This document shows positions 36,647-46,086 of a DNA stretch of 64,000 nucleotides, in pieces. A model generated the notes under the pieces. The model was not told the DNA's origin, ran no database searches, and saw only the letters and a list, made by a program, of their open reading frames with translations. The stretch lies in the NCBI RefSeq assembly GCF_001421245.1, contig NZ_LMKE01000011.1, forward strand, positions 48,638-112,637, read 5' to 3'. Within the stretch, counting starts at the first letter, position 1. Each line of letters begins with the position of its first letter. The DNA comes from Sphingomonas sp. Leaf10 (lineage in GTDB: Bacteria; Pseudomonadota; Alphaproteobacteria; Sphingomonadales; Sphingomonadaceae). The translations under genes and the position numbers were made by a program.

Positions 36647-37908
36647 GGAGCGTCCTTTGCAGCAGGTCGTCGGCGAGCGAGATATTGCCCTTCGCTCGCC
36701 ATCAGCAAGCCAGCCATCATCAGGAGCAATGTTCCGCTGAAATAGCCTATGCCGCGCACGAAAACCTCGATCAGCGGTGCAGTGATTACCGCTAGGGCAA
36801 ACAGTTCGTGCGCGGTGCCCCTCCGTTTGCCGTTCGCCAGTGCCCGCAATCCGAGTCCGGCACGGATCGCCAGATACAGGTAGGTTGCGACGAGAGCGAT
36901 GCCGAAGATACCTAGTTCAGCTATCAGCTTGGCCGCCGTCAAACCGCCGTCACGTAGGTTCGCGTCATCTTGGATGAGCCGGTAGATTAGGTCGCTGGTC
37001 GGCACGTTGAGTGGCACAATACCCAGCTGCTGAAAGCCGATTCCCCAACCGCCAGTTCGTTCCAGCGCCGCTTGGGTCAGTTCATACCCTTGAATATAGA
37101 CCAGAGTAGAAATGTTGGTTGTGTTACTCGAGAAATCTAGACGATCGGTATAATAGCTGATGTCCAGATATCCGGCAACGGCACTGACTGCGACTAGCCC
37201 GGCGCCGAGAATTGCCGGCGGCAGGCAGCAAGCGGCGGCCACGCCAACGGCAACGACCAGCGACAGGCTTTCGAGCAGAACGGCGATAGCGAGCGCGATG
37301 ACCAGCCACCCAATCCGCATCGGCAAGGACGAACGCACGCACTGATAAATCAGGAACGGTGTGAAGCTGAGCGCAAAATGCGACGGCTCTGCAAAGGGGA
37401 AAACGGGTTTGACGTAATCAGACTGGATCGGCTGCACGCCTGCAATCGCAACAATCGCGATGAAGACAAAGCCGCTGGAGATGATCGTTATGACCCGATC
37501 AAGTGCTGCCGACGGAGTCTGGATCAAAATGGTACGTATCAGATATGCGGTCACGATCACGATCCCCACCGCCCCAAGCGAACTGATCCCGCGCAACAAA
37601 TCGCCCGAGACGGTCAGCGACGCGATGGTGCCCTGCAGGACGACGGTGAACGTAAAAAGGATTATCGCTGCCAGCGTCACATTCAAATAGCGCCCACCAT
37701 TTATTCGATAGAAGCCGAAAACACCTGCGCCGATTACAAAAAGACAGGCTGACAACAGTCCGGATATGCCTGACGATGCGTCTAAGGCGAAACGTAGGGT
37801 CGATGGCAACGCAATCACCGAAACCATCGCACAGAAAGCCATCGCGCCGCCTTTTTTGTTAGGCGAATAATGGGTTTCTCTAAACGTACGTGACTTATCG
37901 AATTTCAT
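36643..37908 (-). CDS. Wzy-like polytopic membrane protein (polysaccharide polymerase candidate)
   Basis: The 421-aa protein has about 10-11 hydrophobic helices and a periplasmic loop (residues ~280-320, YYTDRLDFSSNTTNISTLV). It resembles O-antigen polymerases in topology, including FAEPSHFALSFTPFLIY and ERTGGWGIGFQQLG, but carries little sequence signature. ATG 37908 is preferred because the upstream 37 codons are not membrane-like and overlap the GT4 gene. This would be a second polymerase candidate besides the one at 25881. Confidence 0.75.
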   Translation of the reverse strand: MKFDKSRTFRETHYSPNKKGGAMAFCAMVSVIALPSTLRFALDASSGISGLLSACLFVIGAGVFGFYRINGGRYLNVTLAAIILFTFTVVLQGTIASLTVSGDLLRGISSLGAVGIVIVTAYLIRTILIQTPSAALDRVITIISSGFVFIAIVAIAGVQPIQSDYVKPVFPFAEPSHFALSFTPFLIYQCVRSSLPMRIGWLVIALAIAVLLESLSLVVAVGVAAACCLPPAILGAGLVAVSAVAGYLDISYYTDRLDFSSNTTNISTLVYIQGYELTQAALERTGGWGIGFQQLGIVPLNVPTSDLIYRLIQDDANLRDGGLTAAKLIAELGIFGIALVATYLYLAIRAGLGLRALANGKRRGTAHELFALAVITAPLIEVFVRGIGYFSGTLLLMMAGLLMASEGQYLARRRPAAKDAP

Positions 37909-37913
37909 CGCAA

Positions 37914-39062
37914 TCACTGCTGATGTTTGTAAGATTGAAGCGGAATAGTGGTTCCCGCTGAAATGGAGCGGTTTCGCTTTTCGTGAATCGAGACAATCAT
38001 GTCGACGAGTTCTGGCCAATTATCAGCGAACGGTCCAGGAATCGCATCCGCTTGAACCGATACAGAGGACCATCCGTTTAAATGTTTCTCCAGCATTATG
38101 TCCGCCAACTGGCGCGGATCAGCAGAATTAACGAACTGCACCTTATCATAGCTGCCAACCGTTTCATGAGCATACGGCAGATCGGCAACGATCATTGGCT
38201 TGCCCAAGCTCTTGGTTTCGCTGATCGGCAGGCCCCATGTTTCCAACCGCGACGGAAACAACAGGCAGTCCATCTTCTCGTACAGTTTGTTCATGGCAGC
38301 ACGATCCTGCAAGCCAACGAATTTAATACTACGGGAAGCTCCATAAGATTTATAAAGTTGTCGCGTCAGTCGGCTTTCGCCCGGGTCAATTGTCCATATA
38401 ATTTCCCCACGCCAGCTAGGTTCTCGGTCTAGTAACAGTGCTGCTTCACCAATGAGTTCAAAGTTCTTGAAGCCACGAGGCAGGGATGGATAGACGAATG
38501 TATTGAGTGGACTGGCGGGGGGGCTTGATAAAGGGAATGTCTCAGGCACTGGGTGAGCAACAACGACATTCCGAACGCCGTATCGTTTTTCGAATTCTTG
38601 GCGCAACCATTGCTGCTGAACTATAACTGCCCGATTGGCATGTATATTTATTCTGTAGAATAAAGAATATACTGCACTAAATATGAGGAGTTTTGGTTCG
38701 CTATAAATTTCTTTTATAGAAAAACGGTAAAAACAATCAGGATGATGGCAGTAAACAAATTGAGAGCCAGCGCTTACCACTGGGCTCAAATCATGCATAG
38801 AAAGCCATATATCCGCATTAAGCTGCTTGGAAAGCTTCTTCATTCCGAAATATTCGGTATAGATTCTTTTTAGCCAAGATTTTTTGGCTTCTGGCAAGCA
38901 TATGGTCTCTACCATCGGAGTATTGATTACATCAGCATTGTTGACAATTGCAACAACTCGCCAGTCAGGTAGTTTTTGCCGTACAGTTTCGGCGCAATCC
39001 TGCAGGATCTTAAGTGTGCCCCCGCTGACCAGGTTGACGCCGGAGAGAACGATGGTTGGCAC
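37914..39062 (-). CDS. GT4-family glycosyltransferase
   Basis: The 382-aa GT-B protein opens with IVLSGVNLVSGGTLKILQD, with the glycine loop near the N-terminus. The C-terminal GT4 domain has KFVGLQDRAAMNKLYEKMDCLLFPSRLETWGLPISETKSLGKPMIVADL, including the nucleotide-sugar-binding E.WGLPI.E motif. It is the first gene of the minus-strand set GT4-Wzy-betahelix-GT2. Local GC is low compared with the backbone. Confidence 0.9.
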   Translation of the reverse strand: MPTIVLSGVNLVSGGTLKILQDCAETVRQKLPDWRVVAIVNNADVINTPMVETICLPEAKKSWLKRIYTEYFGMKKLSKQLNADIWLSMHDLSPVVSAGSQFVYCHHPDCFYRFSIKEIYSEPKLLIFSAVYSLFYRINIHANRAVIVQQQWLRQEFEKRYGVRNVVVAHPVPETFPLSSPPASPLNTFVYPSLPRGFKNFELIGEAALLLDREPSWRGEIIWTIDPGESRLTRQLYKSYGASRSIKFVGLQDRAAMNKLYEKMDCLLFPSRLETWGLPISETKSLGKPMIVADLPYAHETVGSYDKVQFVNSADPRQLADIMLEKHLNGWSSVSVQADAIPGPFADNWPELVDMIVSIHEKRNRSISAGTTIPLQSYKHQQ

Positions 39063-39449
39063 TATATCCTCACAATTTGCAGTTGCTGCGGTGGGCAGTC
39101 GACGGGGGGCGTTTCTTGCTTGGTAATGCGCTATTTCAGAAGGCTGCGGGCAATTGCGCTAGCTCCCAAATCGTCAAGGCGCCGGATGCTCCTTCTGGCC
39201 TTCGCTGACGCCAAGCGCCGCCTCTATAATGCCTGTTTGCTGCGTCTTTCCCAAGCGATAGCCGGCATCTTGAGAGGCGGTTGGGCATTGCGGGATGCCG
39301 CTATCAGAAGCTTGCCCTACTGGCAACATTTCACCATTATAGAGGTCTTGCTAGAGGTTTCTATTGGTTCGGCCGCGATATCGTTGGATTGCATCGATGC
39401 CACGGATTTCGTAGTGGATCTGCAATCGCAGGTGTTCCACGGGAAAACG
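39063..39449. other. Gap between GT4 and oxygenase genes
   Basis: About 390 bp. An in-frame extension of the oxygenase frame starts at 39126 and encodes a basic, Leu-rich stretch (MRYFRRLRAIALAPKSSRRR). It lacks a ribosome-binding site and homology I can defend. Promoters for the divergent genes should be here. Confidence 0.4.
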
Positions 39450-40277
39450 ATGACAAATCGCAAAGAAATTGCAGACATGATCGTCGCGCGCATGACGGCC
39501 GAGAAGGAGCGAATGGCCGCCCAGTATGCGGCATCGCGTGTCGGCATTGGCTATTTCTATATCGACGATCTGTTGCCGGAAGCATTGGCACGCGCAATCC
39601 ATGCCCAGTTTCCCAAGCCAGAAACCATGAAGTTGAAGAAGACGCTGCGTGAATATAAATACATTGCGGCACAAATGAACAACTACGACGCTATCCTTGA
39701 AGAAACTGTTTATGCTTTTCAGGATGAGCGCGTAGTTGAAATAGTAAAAAATATATGTGATATGAAATCCGCCTATCCTGATAGTCACCTGTATGCTGGT
39801 GGTATATCGATGATGGGAAAGGATCAGTACCTTAACCCGCACTTGGATAATTCCCATGATAAGGACCGTGACCGCTGGCGAGTTCTTAATCTGCTATATT
39901 ATGTGACGCCGGACTGGAAGGAAGAAAACGGAGGCAATCTGGAGGTTTGGCCTGGCGGTGTTGAGCAGGAGCAAACCGTAATCCATAGCCGATTTAATCG
40001 TTTGGCAGTTATGGCAACGCATAATCAGTCTTGGCATTCGGTCAGCCCGATCAAGGTTAACGGATTCCGCTGCTGCATATCAAATTACTATTTTGCTGAC
40101 GAAGCATTGAAGCATGACGACACTTTTCATGTCACTTCCTTTCGTGGTCGGCCCGAACAGAAGCTTCGCGATGTGGTGTTACGCGCAGACGCGACAGCGC
40201 GCATGGCTGTCCGAAAGGTGTTTGCAAAGGGCGTGGTGGAAAACGAACATTTATACAAGCGTGACCAAAATTCGTGA
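39450..40277 (+). CDS. 2-oxoglutarate/Fe(II)-dependent oxygenase-like protein
   Basis: The 275-aa protein has the 2OG-FeII_Oxy_3 pattern: YLNPHLDNSHDKDRDRWRVLNLLYYV (HxD iron ligands), NGGNLEVWPGG, and the distal ligand in HNQSWHSVSPIKVNGFRCCISNYYF, where the Arg binds 2OG. Proteins of this type next to polysaccharide genes may hydroxylate a sugar or protein, but the substrate is unknown. GC is lower than the backbone. ATG 39450 fits the homologous region; a longer in-frame start exists at 39126. Confidence 0.8.
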   Translation: MTNRKEIADMIVARMTAEKERMAAQYAASRVGIGYFYIDDLLPEALARAIHAQFPKPETMKLKKTLREYKYIAAQMNNYDAILEETVYAFQDERVVEIVKNICDMKSAYPDSHLYAGGISMMGKDQYLNPHLDNSHDKDRDRWRVLNLLYYVTPDWKEENGGNLEVWPGGVEQEQTVIHSRFNRLAVMATHNQSWHSVSPIKVNGFRCCISNYYFADEALKHDDTFHVTSFRGRPEQKLRDVVLRADATARMAVRKVFAKGVVENEHLYKRDQNS

Positions 40278-40364
40278 TTGCAAAAAGAGTCAGCTAGGTC
40301 CTCGATCCCGGCATTTGGTGGTGCTGACGCGACCCCCGTTTCTTCGTCTGATTCGAACCAGGGT

Positions 40365-41050
40365 TCAAACGCATAGCCACCATATGACTGGTGCAGCCAA
40401 TGCGACGGCTGTCATGAAGTTCTCGATGTTGCGGTCGTAGGCGTACGGGACCTTGCGGTTGCGACGCGGCAGGATAACGCCTGATGCCGCGTTCATCGAG
40501 CTATTCGGGCAAAACCTGACTATCGTATCCCTTGTCGGCGACGAGTTCGGCAGCTGGTGGCGATGCAGCGATGCAGGTCTTGGCGACCTTGCGGTCGTGC
40601 GCGTTTTCTGGCGTTGGCAGGCATGATGGCCCTTGGCGTCGCAGACGGCATCGACCTTGGTGCTTCGACCGCCTTTGGTGCGGCCGATGCCATGGGCCAA
40701 GGTCCCCTTTCCACCGCCTGCGCAGCGTGGGTGTTGATGCAACTGCTGTCGATCAACAGCCGGTCCAGCGCCTGCCAGCGTGCTGAAGACATCTGTCCAA
40801 ACACCGCGCTCGGCGCAGCGCACGAAGCGCTGTGCAGCGTCTTCTTCGACCCATGCACCTCCGCGCCGTCCGCCAGCGCCCTGCACACCGCATGTACGAT
40901 CCCGCTCAGTACATGGCGATCATCCATCCGTGCGTTGCCCTGCACGTCGGTCGGCAAAAGCGGAGCGATCCGCTCCCATTGGGCATCGGAAACCGGAAAA
41001 ATCCCACATCTCACCGCCTCCTTACTGGACCGTAAATCGCCATCCGGCAT
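40365..41050 (-). pseudogene. Decayed IS5-family transposase
   Basis: The N-terminal part reads FPVSDAQWERIAPLLP...MDDRHVLSGIVHAV in one frame. The middle (GVWTDVFSTLAG, IGRTKGGRSTKVDAVCDAKG) and end (ILPRRNRKVPYAYDRNIENFMTAVALAAPVIWW) are in another, so there is at least one frameshift. The usual RQRHRIENMFGRLKDWRRIATRYDR block between KVP.AYD and the C-terminus is mostly missing, indicating an internal deletion. It is inactive and marks the boundary between the polysaccharide locus and the repA region. Confidence 0.85.
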
Positions 41051-41210
41051 GGAACAAAAGATGGTTATTGCGTCCGGACCCAAACGAGAAAGCCGAAGGC
41101 AAAGCCTAAACTTCCACTATTCTTATTGATGCTGTAGCCTAGTGCTGCCATCGACGACATGTTGCCATTGTTCGGATCGCTGAGCGACCTACCCCAAACG
41201 AAAGCGGATT

Positions 41211-41576
41211 ATGATTTTTGTGGCAACTGCGCTCCTATTGATAGCGGTGGAAAATCCGCCTGTCATGGCGCAGGATCGCTATCCGGACGACGCGCAGGAC
41301 CAGGTCGCGCCGGTCCAGCAGCCTCTGCCGGAAACCCGCCAGGGCGAGACCGCGCGGTCGGCCGCCGGGCAGACCGGGCAGCGCCAGACGCGCGAGGACG
41401 TCGCCGCCGAGGCCGGGATCGAGCCGATGGGGCGGATCAACGGCCGGATCCAGAACCGGGTCCAGTCGCGCATCCGCAACCGCATCGACCGCTATTACGA
41501 CCCGCAGGCCAATGCGACCTCGCCCTTCGCCGTTGCCGGCGATCAGGCGCGTACCGCCGGGCGTCCGCGCCGGTGA
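41211..41576 (+). CDS. Small secreted/periplasmic protein of unknown function
   Basis: The 121-aa product has a probable signal peptide (MIFVATALLLIAVENPPVMA, then QDRYPDD). A Gln/Arg-rich mature part follows (GRINGRIQNRVQSRIRNRIDRYYDP). No known domain was recognised. It ends just before the upstream iteron of the repA module. Confidence 0.65.
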   Translation: MIFVATALLLIAVENPPVMAQDRYPDDAQDQVAPVQQPLPETRQGETARSAAGQTGQRQTREDVAAEAGIEPMGRINGRIQNRVQSRIRNRIDRYYDPQANATSPFAVAGDQARTAGRPRR

Positions 41577-41610
41577 TCCCGGCCGGGCGGGCGACGTGCC
41601 GTCCGACCAT

Positions 41611-41706
41611 TTCCTACTCGAAAGCACGAATGGGCGCGATCACCGCCAGTGTCGGCGTTCGGGTGGGCCCGGTTTCCCGTCGCATCTTCGTGCTTTCGAG
41701 TAGAAT
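41611..41706. promoter_or_regulatory. Inverted pair of iterons at the repA promoter
   Basis: One 20-bp iteron (ttcctactcgaaagcacgaa, 41611-41630) faces an inverted copy at 41687-41706 (one mismatch), which ends 6 bp before the repA ATG. Inverted iteron pairs at rep promoters typically act as operators for Rep dimers, so repA is probably autoregulated. Confidence 0.8.
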
Positions 41707-41712
41707 AGCCCC

Positions 41713-42657
41713 ATGACCCGCAAGCCCCCTTCCCCGCGTACGCCCGCCAAGCCCCCAGCCCGTCCGCAGGGCGATCTGTTCCGGCTCGACAGTCCGCTGA
41801 CCGCCGAAATCCGCGGCGAGCGGTCGTTGATGGCGTTTCCGTTCTTTGCGCTGGCCAAGAATGCGTGGATGAAACCGCTGACTTATCAGGCAAATGCCAT
41901 ATCGATCGAAGTACGGCCGTCAGCCAGCGGCGTCGCGACGATCTATGACAAGGAGATCGTGCTGTATATCGCCAGCCTGATGCTGGCGAAGATCGAGATC
42001 GGCGAGACGGTGACGCAGGACTTCGTCTTTACCGCGCATGATCTGTTCACGGTGACCGGGGCCAATCACTCGGCGCGGTCGTACGGACGACTGTCGGAAG
42101 CGCTGGAGCGACTGCAGGGTACGCAGATCAAGACCAATATCGAGGCGGGCGGCGAAGGCGAGGAAGGCTTCTTCTCGTGGCTGTCCGAAGCCAAGCTGCA
42201 TTATTCGCGCACGCGGGGCGGCGAGCGGCGGCTGAAGGCGGTCAAGGTGCGGCTATGCGACTGGCTGTTCCGCGCGATCCTGCTCGACCGGCATGTGCTC
42301 GACTATGCCGCCGCCTATTTCCAGCTAGGGCCGATCGAGCGGCGTATCTATGAAGTGGCGCGATCGAGCGGCGAGGAGCGGTTGGAAACCGACCTCGCGA
42401 CCTTTCGCCTGCAGATCGGCTATCAAAACCCGCTCGCCAATTTCCGTAATGCTTTGAAGCAGATAGCAGCAGCAGACAGTATCCCCGACTATCGGTTGGA
42501 GCTGATTGAGCAGGAAGCGCCCGAGGGTGAGGCGCCCCGGCGCGGGCGGCGCGCGACCCCGGTGCAGGTGGTGCTGACCCGCCGTCCCCGCGCGCTCGGC
42601 AGTGACGAAGCGGGTGATTCGGGCGAAACCGAATCGGCGGACGCCAACGCCGCCTAA
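41713..42657 (+). CDS. repA: Replication initiator protein RepA (PF10134-like)
   Basis: The 314-aa protein should bind the iterons on either side of its gene and open the origin. The core (residues ~25-265) matches the replication initiator protein A pattern: SLMAFPFFALAKNAWMKPLTYQ, ISIEVRPSASGVATIYDKEIVLYIAS, FTAHDLFTVTGANHSARSYGRLSEALERLQGT, and a second winged-helix half (LGPIERRIYEVARSSGEE). The C-terminal tail is acidic and low in complexity. Four direct iterons begin at its stop codon. Presence of rep plus iterons points to a plasmid or chromid, or an integrated replicon. Confidence 0.93.
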   Translation: MTRKPPSPRTPAKPPARPQGDLFRLDSPLTAEIRGERSLMAFPFFALAKNAWMKPLTYQANAISIEVRPSASGVATIYDKEIVLYIASLMLAKIEIGETVTQDFVFTAHDLFTVTGANHSARSYGRLSEALERLQGTQIKTNIEAGGEGEEGFFSWLSEAKLHYSRTRGGERRLKAVKVRLCDWLFRAILLDRHVLDYAAAYFQLGPIERRIYEVARSSGEERLETDLATFRLQIGYQNPLANFRNALKQIAAADSIPDYRLELIEQEAPEGEAPRRGRRATPVQVVLTRRPRALGSDEAGDSGETESADANAA

Positions 42658-42804
42658 TTCCTATCCGAAAGCACGAATGCGGCCGGGTATTTCCTACCCG
42701 AAAGCACGAACGTACCGCCATATTGCTATCCGAAAGCACGAATCGTGTCGGGCGATTTGCGCCGAATCGAACGTAATTCCCGCTTTCCTACTCGAAAGCA
42801 CGAA
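42658..42804 (+). other. Iteron array, candidate replication origin
   Basis: Four direct 20-bp copies, consensus ttcctaYcCgaaagcacgaa, start at 42658, 42691, 42723 and 42785. Spacing is 33, 32 and 62 bp, about 3, 3 and 6 helical turns, so all copies lie on the same face. An AT-richer unwinding segment is not obvious. This is the likely oriV for RepA. Confidence 0.85.
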
Positions 42805-42902
42805 CCGGGAACGCTTCCGATGTTGGATTTGATCTGCAAAGGTCGCGGAAACCGGCACCGGGCCGGAAGACAAGGGAATTGGCCGTGACCACATAAAGGA
42901 AA

Positions 42903-42922
42903 GCCCGGCACGAAGGCCGGGC
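42903..42922. terminator. Hairpin downstream of the iterons
   Basis: A perfect 7-bp stem (gcccggc with gccgggc) and 6-nt loop sit in the 270-bp gap between the iterons and the next gene. A short T run (tttt) comes ~10 bp later. It is a weak terminator candidate or a structural part of the origin. Confidence 0.45.
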
Positions 42923-43074
42923 GTCCCAGGTTTTGGAGCGACGTCGCCAAACGTCGAACCGGCTCTAGCAGGCCTTCTCCAATACCTTCGATCGCTTGTC
43001 GGTTCAAGGACGCGCGTTTCGCGCCACGCCCCTTTTTTGCATGTTTGTCACGGCCCCGGACAAAGGGGACGATG

Positions 43075-43902
43075 ATGGCGCTCATCCTGGCGCAAGCGAT
43101 CGCGCGCATGGCCGATCCGGGCCATGGCACACGACCACGCAGTGGTGGCGTGCACCGCACTGGCGCACCGGTGCGGCGTGGCAGCGTCGAGGCGGGGACG
43201 GTCGAGGACAGTTTCTTCGCGGTGCCGGCCAAGGGCGAGACCGACCGGCTGCTGCGCATGGCGCGCGCCGCGCTCGATGCCGGCCGCGCCCGGCGCCGTG
43301 CGGCACGGGCCGAGGGGCGTGCGCTGACCGCAGCCGAGACGGTGCTGTGCGGCCTGACCGCCGGTGCAGTGCGGGTGTTCGAGGAGATATGTACCCTCGC
43401 CCGGCTGAACGGCGGACGGGTGTTCCCGACCTATGACCATCTGGCCCGGGCGACCGCGCTCGGCCGGGCGACGGTGGCGCGCGCGCTGGCGGCGCTGGAG
43501 GCGGCGGGGTTCCTCGCCCGTCAGCGGCGCTTTTGCCGCAATCAGGGCGCGGGGCCGCGTTATCGCCAGACGTCGAACATCTATCGCGCGCTGCTGCCCG
43601 GCGCCCTGCTGCGCTTCCTGCCGCGCCGCTTCCGCCCCGCACCGCTACCCGACGACATGGCGGCGCATCAGGCGCAGGCGGCGGCCGAGCTGGCGGCGAT
43701 GCGCGCGACGCTTAGCTGTAGGGAACTCGCCGAGGTCACGCTGGGTGGTGCGCTTGGCCGGGTGCTCGCCTCGCTCGGCGCGGCGATCGATCGCGCCGCA
43801 TGCGAGTCTCATTGTGATCCGCAACCGCTCCCAAAGTCATTTGATCAGACGACAAATGTCGTCGGCCTCGCCGGCCAACGGCGTCCCAGCCTGACGGCCT
43901 AG
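43075..43902 (+). CDS. Winged-helix (HTH_36-like) plasmid replication accessory protein
   Basis: The 275-aa protein has a central winged-helix segment: LTAGAVRVFEEICTLARLNGGRVFPTYDHLARATALGRATVARALAALEAAGFLARQRRF (about residues 105-165). The pattern of screening tightly ordered HTH residues followed by a wing matches plasmid rep-associated regulators. The flanks are Arg/Ala-rich. ATG 43075 has AAAGGGG at a 6-nt spacing; ATG 43072 and a TTG at 43045 are less well placed. It probably works with RepA in replication or copy control (inference from position). Confidence 0.7.
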   Translation: MALILAQAIARMADPGHGTRPRSGGVHRTGAPVRRGSVEAGTVEDSFFAVPAKGETDRLLRMARAALDAGRARRRAARAEGRALTAAETVLCGLTAGAVRVFEEICTLARLNGGRVFPTYDHLARATALGRATVARALAALEAAGFLARQRRFCRNQGAGPRYRQTSNIYRALLPGALLRFLPRRFRPAPLPDDMAAHQAQAAAELAAMRATLSCRELAEVTLGGALGRVLASLGAAIDRAACESHCDPQPLPKSFDQTTNVVGLAGQRRPSLTA

Positions 43903-44159
43903 CAACACAGCAATGTCAAAATCCCAATCGACCACCACCGAGTATCGAAACCAAAGGACGCACCGGCCATGCCGGCGCGATGCTCTCCAGCGAGAGCAGG
44001 CGGAGCCGTGGGTGGCCCAATATTACATAATATTGCCTGGAACCGGCGGATTTGCGCCGGATCGCCCGTTCGTATAACGCGTATAACAAGAGGATTTTCC
44101 GGCGCGGTTCGAACCGAACACGGCGTTCCCGCGCGCTCATCTTCCAACGGATCCGTTCC

Positions 44160-45881
44160 ATGCAAGCTCCCACTGCCTCCCCGCCGCGCCCGCGCCGGTG
44201 GCGCAAGACCAAGATCGCGCTCGGCATCATTGCCGTGCTGCTGCTCGCCGCAATCGCCTTCCTGTTCCGGCCGATGGCCTCGCCCGCCGGCCCTGCGCCT
44301 GACAACGACCGCCCGCTCGACATGGTGGTGATCGGCGGCGGGGTGATGAGCGTGACGCTCGCCACCTATCTCCAGGAACTGGAGCCGAATTGGCGGGTGG
44401 CGATGTTCGAACGGCTCGGCAATGTCGCCGAGGAGAGCTCGAACGGGTGGAATAATGCCGGCACCGGCCATTCGGGCTTTGCCGAACTGAACTACACCCC
44501 TGAAAACCCCGATGGCAGCATCGACACGACCAAGGCGGTCCAGATCGCCGAACAGTTCGAGGTCGCCCGCCAATTCTGGGCGCATGAGGTGAAGACCGGG
44601 CGTCTGGGCGGGCCGAACGGCTTCATCAACCCGACGCCGCATATGAGCTTCGTCTGGGGCGACGCCAATATCGACTATCTGCGCAAGCGGCAGGCGGCGC
44701 TGGTCAAGAACCCGCTCTTCTACGGCATGGAATATACCCAGGACCCGGCGAAGATCCGCGCCTGGGCGCCGCTGGTGATGGAAGGCCGCGACCCGAACCA
44801 GAAGGTCGCCGCCACCTATATGCCGATCGGCACCGACGTGAACTGGGGCGTCATCACCCGCCAACTGGCCGCGGCACTGACCAAAAACCCCAATTTCGAC
44901 CTCGAACTGCGCCATGAGGTTCGCGGCCTCCATCGCGGCGCCGACGGCATCTGGAACGTGACGGTGCGCGATCTGGCGACGAACAAGGACCGCACCGTCC
45001 GCGCGCGCTTCGTGTTCATCGGCGCGGGCGGCGCGTCGCTGAAGCTGTTGCAGATGTCGGGCATCCCGGAGGCGAAGGATTATGGCGGCTTCCCCGTCGG
45101 CGGCCAGTTCCTCGCCTTCGAAACGCCGGCGCTGACCGCGCGCCACGACGTCAAGGTCTATGGCAAGGCGGAGGCCGGATCGCCGCCGATGTCGGTGCCG
45201 CACCTCGACGCGCGCAAGCTCGACGGGAAATCGGTGATCCTGTTCGGCCCCTTCGCGCTGCAAAGCACCAAGTTCCTGAAGAACGGATCGTGGCGCGACC
45301 TGTTCAACAGCGTCTACAAGGACAATGTCGGACCGATGATGGCGGTCGGCGCCGAAAATGCCGAACTGGTCGAATATCTGGTCAAACAGGCGATGCTGAC
45401 CGACAAGGATCGCCAGGCCGAGCTGGTCAAATATTTCCCGAACGCCAAGCAGGGCGACTGGAAGCTCATCACCGCCGGACAGCGGGTGCAGGTCATCAAG
45501 CGCGACCCGAAAAAGGGTCCGGTACTGCAGTTCGGGACCGAGATCGTGACCGACAAGCAGGGGACGATCGCCGCGCTGCTCGGCGCGTCGCCGGGTGCCT
45601 CGACTTCGCCGGCGATCATGCTCGAGGTGCTGAAAAAGGCGTTCCCGCAACGGCTTGCCAGCATCTGGACGCCGAAGATCGAGGCGATGATCCCGTCCTA
45701 TGGCCGCACGCTCAACGACGATCCGGCCTTCACCAACCAGATCCGGCGGATGACCAGCGCGACGCTGAACCTGCCCTTCGTCGAGGTGCCGGCCGATGTC
45801 CGTACCACCCCTGCGGGGGCACCGGCACCGGCCGCGACCCAGCCCGGGCGCAGCCTGAACCGGGAGCAGCAGGCGATGTGA
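44160..45881 (+). CDS. mqo: Malate:quinone oxidoreductase
   Basis: The 573-aa FAD enzyme oxidises malate to oxaloacetate and passes electrons to the quinone pool. The FAD-binding motif is [23 protein letters not shown] (residues ~52-75). [32 protein letters not shown] is the strongly conserved Mqo signature, followed by [12 protein letters not shown]. Before the FAD motif are 50 extra residues with a basic stretch and a clear membrane segment ([18 protein letters not shown]), unusual for a normally peripheral protein. ATG 44160 begins this extension. Confidence 0.95.
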   Translation: MQAPTASPPRPRRWRKTKIALGIIAVLLLAAIAFLFRPMASPAGPAPDNDRPLDMVVIGGGVMSVTLATYLQELEPNWRVAMFERLGNVAEESSNGWNNAGTGHSGFAELNYTPENPDGSIDTTKAVQIAEQFEVARQFWAHEVKTGRLGGPNGFINPTPHMSFVWGDANIDYLRKRQAALVKNPLFYGMEYTQDPAKIRAWAPLVMEGRDPNQKVAATYMPIGTDVNWGVITRQLAAALTKNPNFDLELRHEVRGLHRGADGIWNVTVRDLATNKDRTVRARFVFIGAGGASLKLLQMSGIPEAKDYGGFPVGGQFLAFETPALTARHDVKVYGKAEAGSPPMSVPHLDARKLDGKSVILFGPFALQSTKFLKNGSWRDLFNSVYKDNVGPMMAVGAENAELVEYLVKQAMLTDKDRQAELVKYFPNAKQGDWKLITAGQRVQVIKRDPKKGPVLQFGTEIVTDKQGTIAALLGASPGASTSPAIMLEVLKKAFPQRLASIWTPKIEAMIPSYGRTLNDDPAFTNQIRRMTSATLNLPFVEVPADVRTTPAGAPAPAATQPGRSLNREQQAM

Positions 45882-45921
45882 TGGGGGGCGGGGCGCGAAC
45901 TATGGCGGCATAAGGCGAAAC

Positions 45922-46030
45922 CGTTCGTCCTGAGTAGCCATTGAGCTTGTCGAAATGGCGTATCGAAGGACCGCCAAGGGTGCTTCGATACGGGTCTTCG
46001 ACAAGCTCAGCCCCTACTCAGCACGAACGG
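45922..46030. repeat. Inverted repeat of the ttcgacaagctcag family
   Basis: Left arm 45922-45967 (cgttcgtcctgagtag, gagcttgtcgaa, gtatcgaag) pairs imperfectly with right arm 45983-46030 (cttcgatac, ttcgacaagctcag, ctcagcacgaacgg). It lies between two convergent genes. From memory, this word family is common between genes in sphingomonads; it may be a REP/cruciform terminator. Confidence 0.75.
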
Positions 46031-46086
46031 TTCTACTCGGCCGTATCGATCCTTGGTCAGCCTTCGCTGGGGCGACGGCTTTCGGA

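Noticed and set aside
39126..39449. N-terminal extension of the oxygenase resembling a basic Leu-rich leader, loosely like lasso-peptide B2 proteins
   Set aside because: No precursor, B1 or C gene nearby, no ribosome-binding site, and similarity too weak to defend.
41611..42804. Iteron copies as a CRISPR array
   Set aside because: Repeats are on both strands, separated by a full gene, with unequal spacers and no cas genes; position around repA fits iterons.
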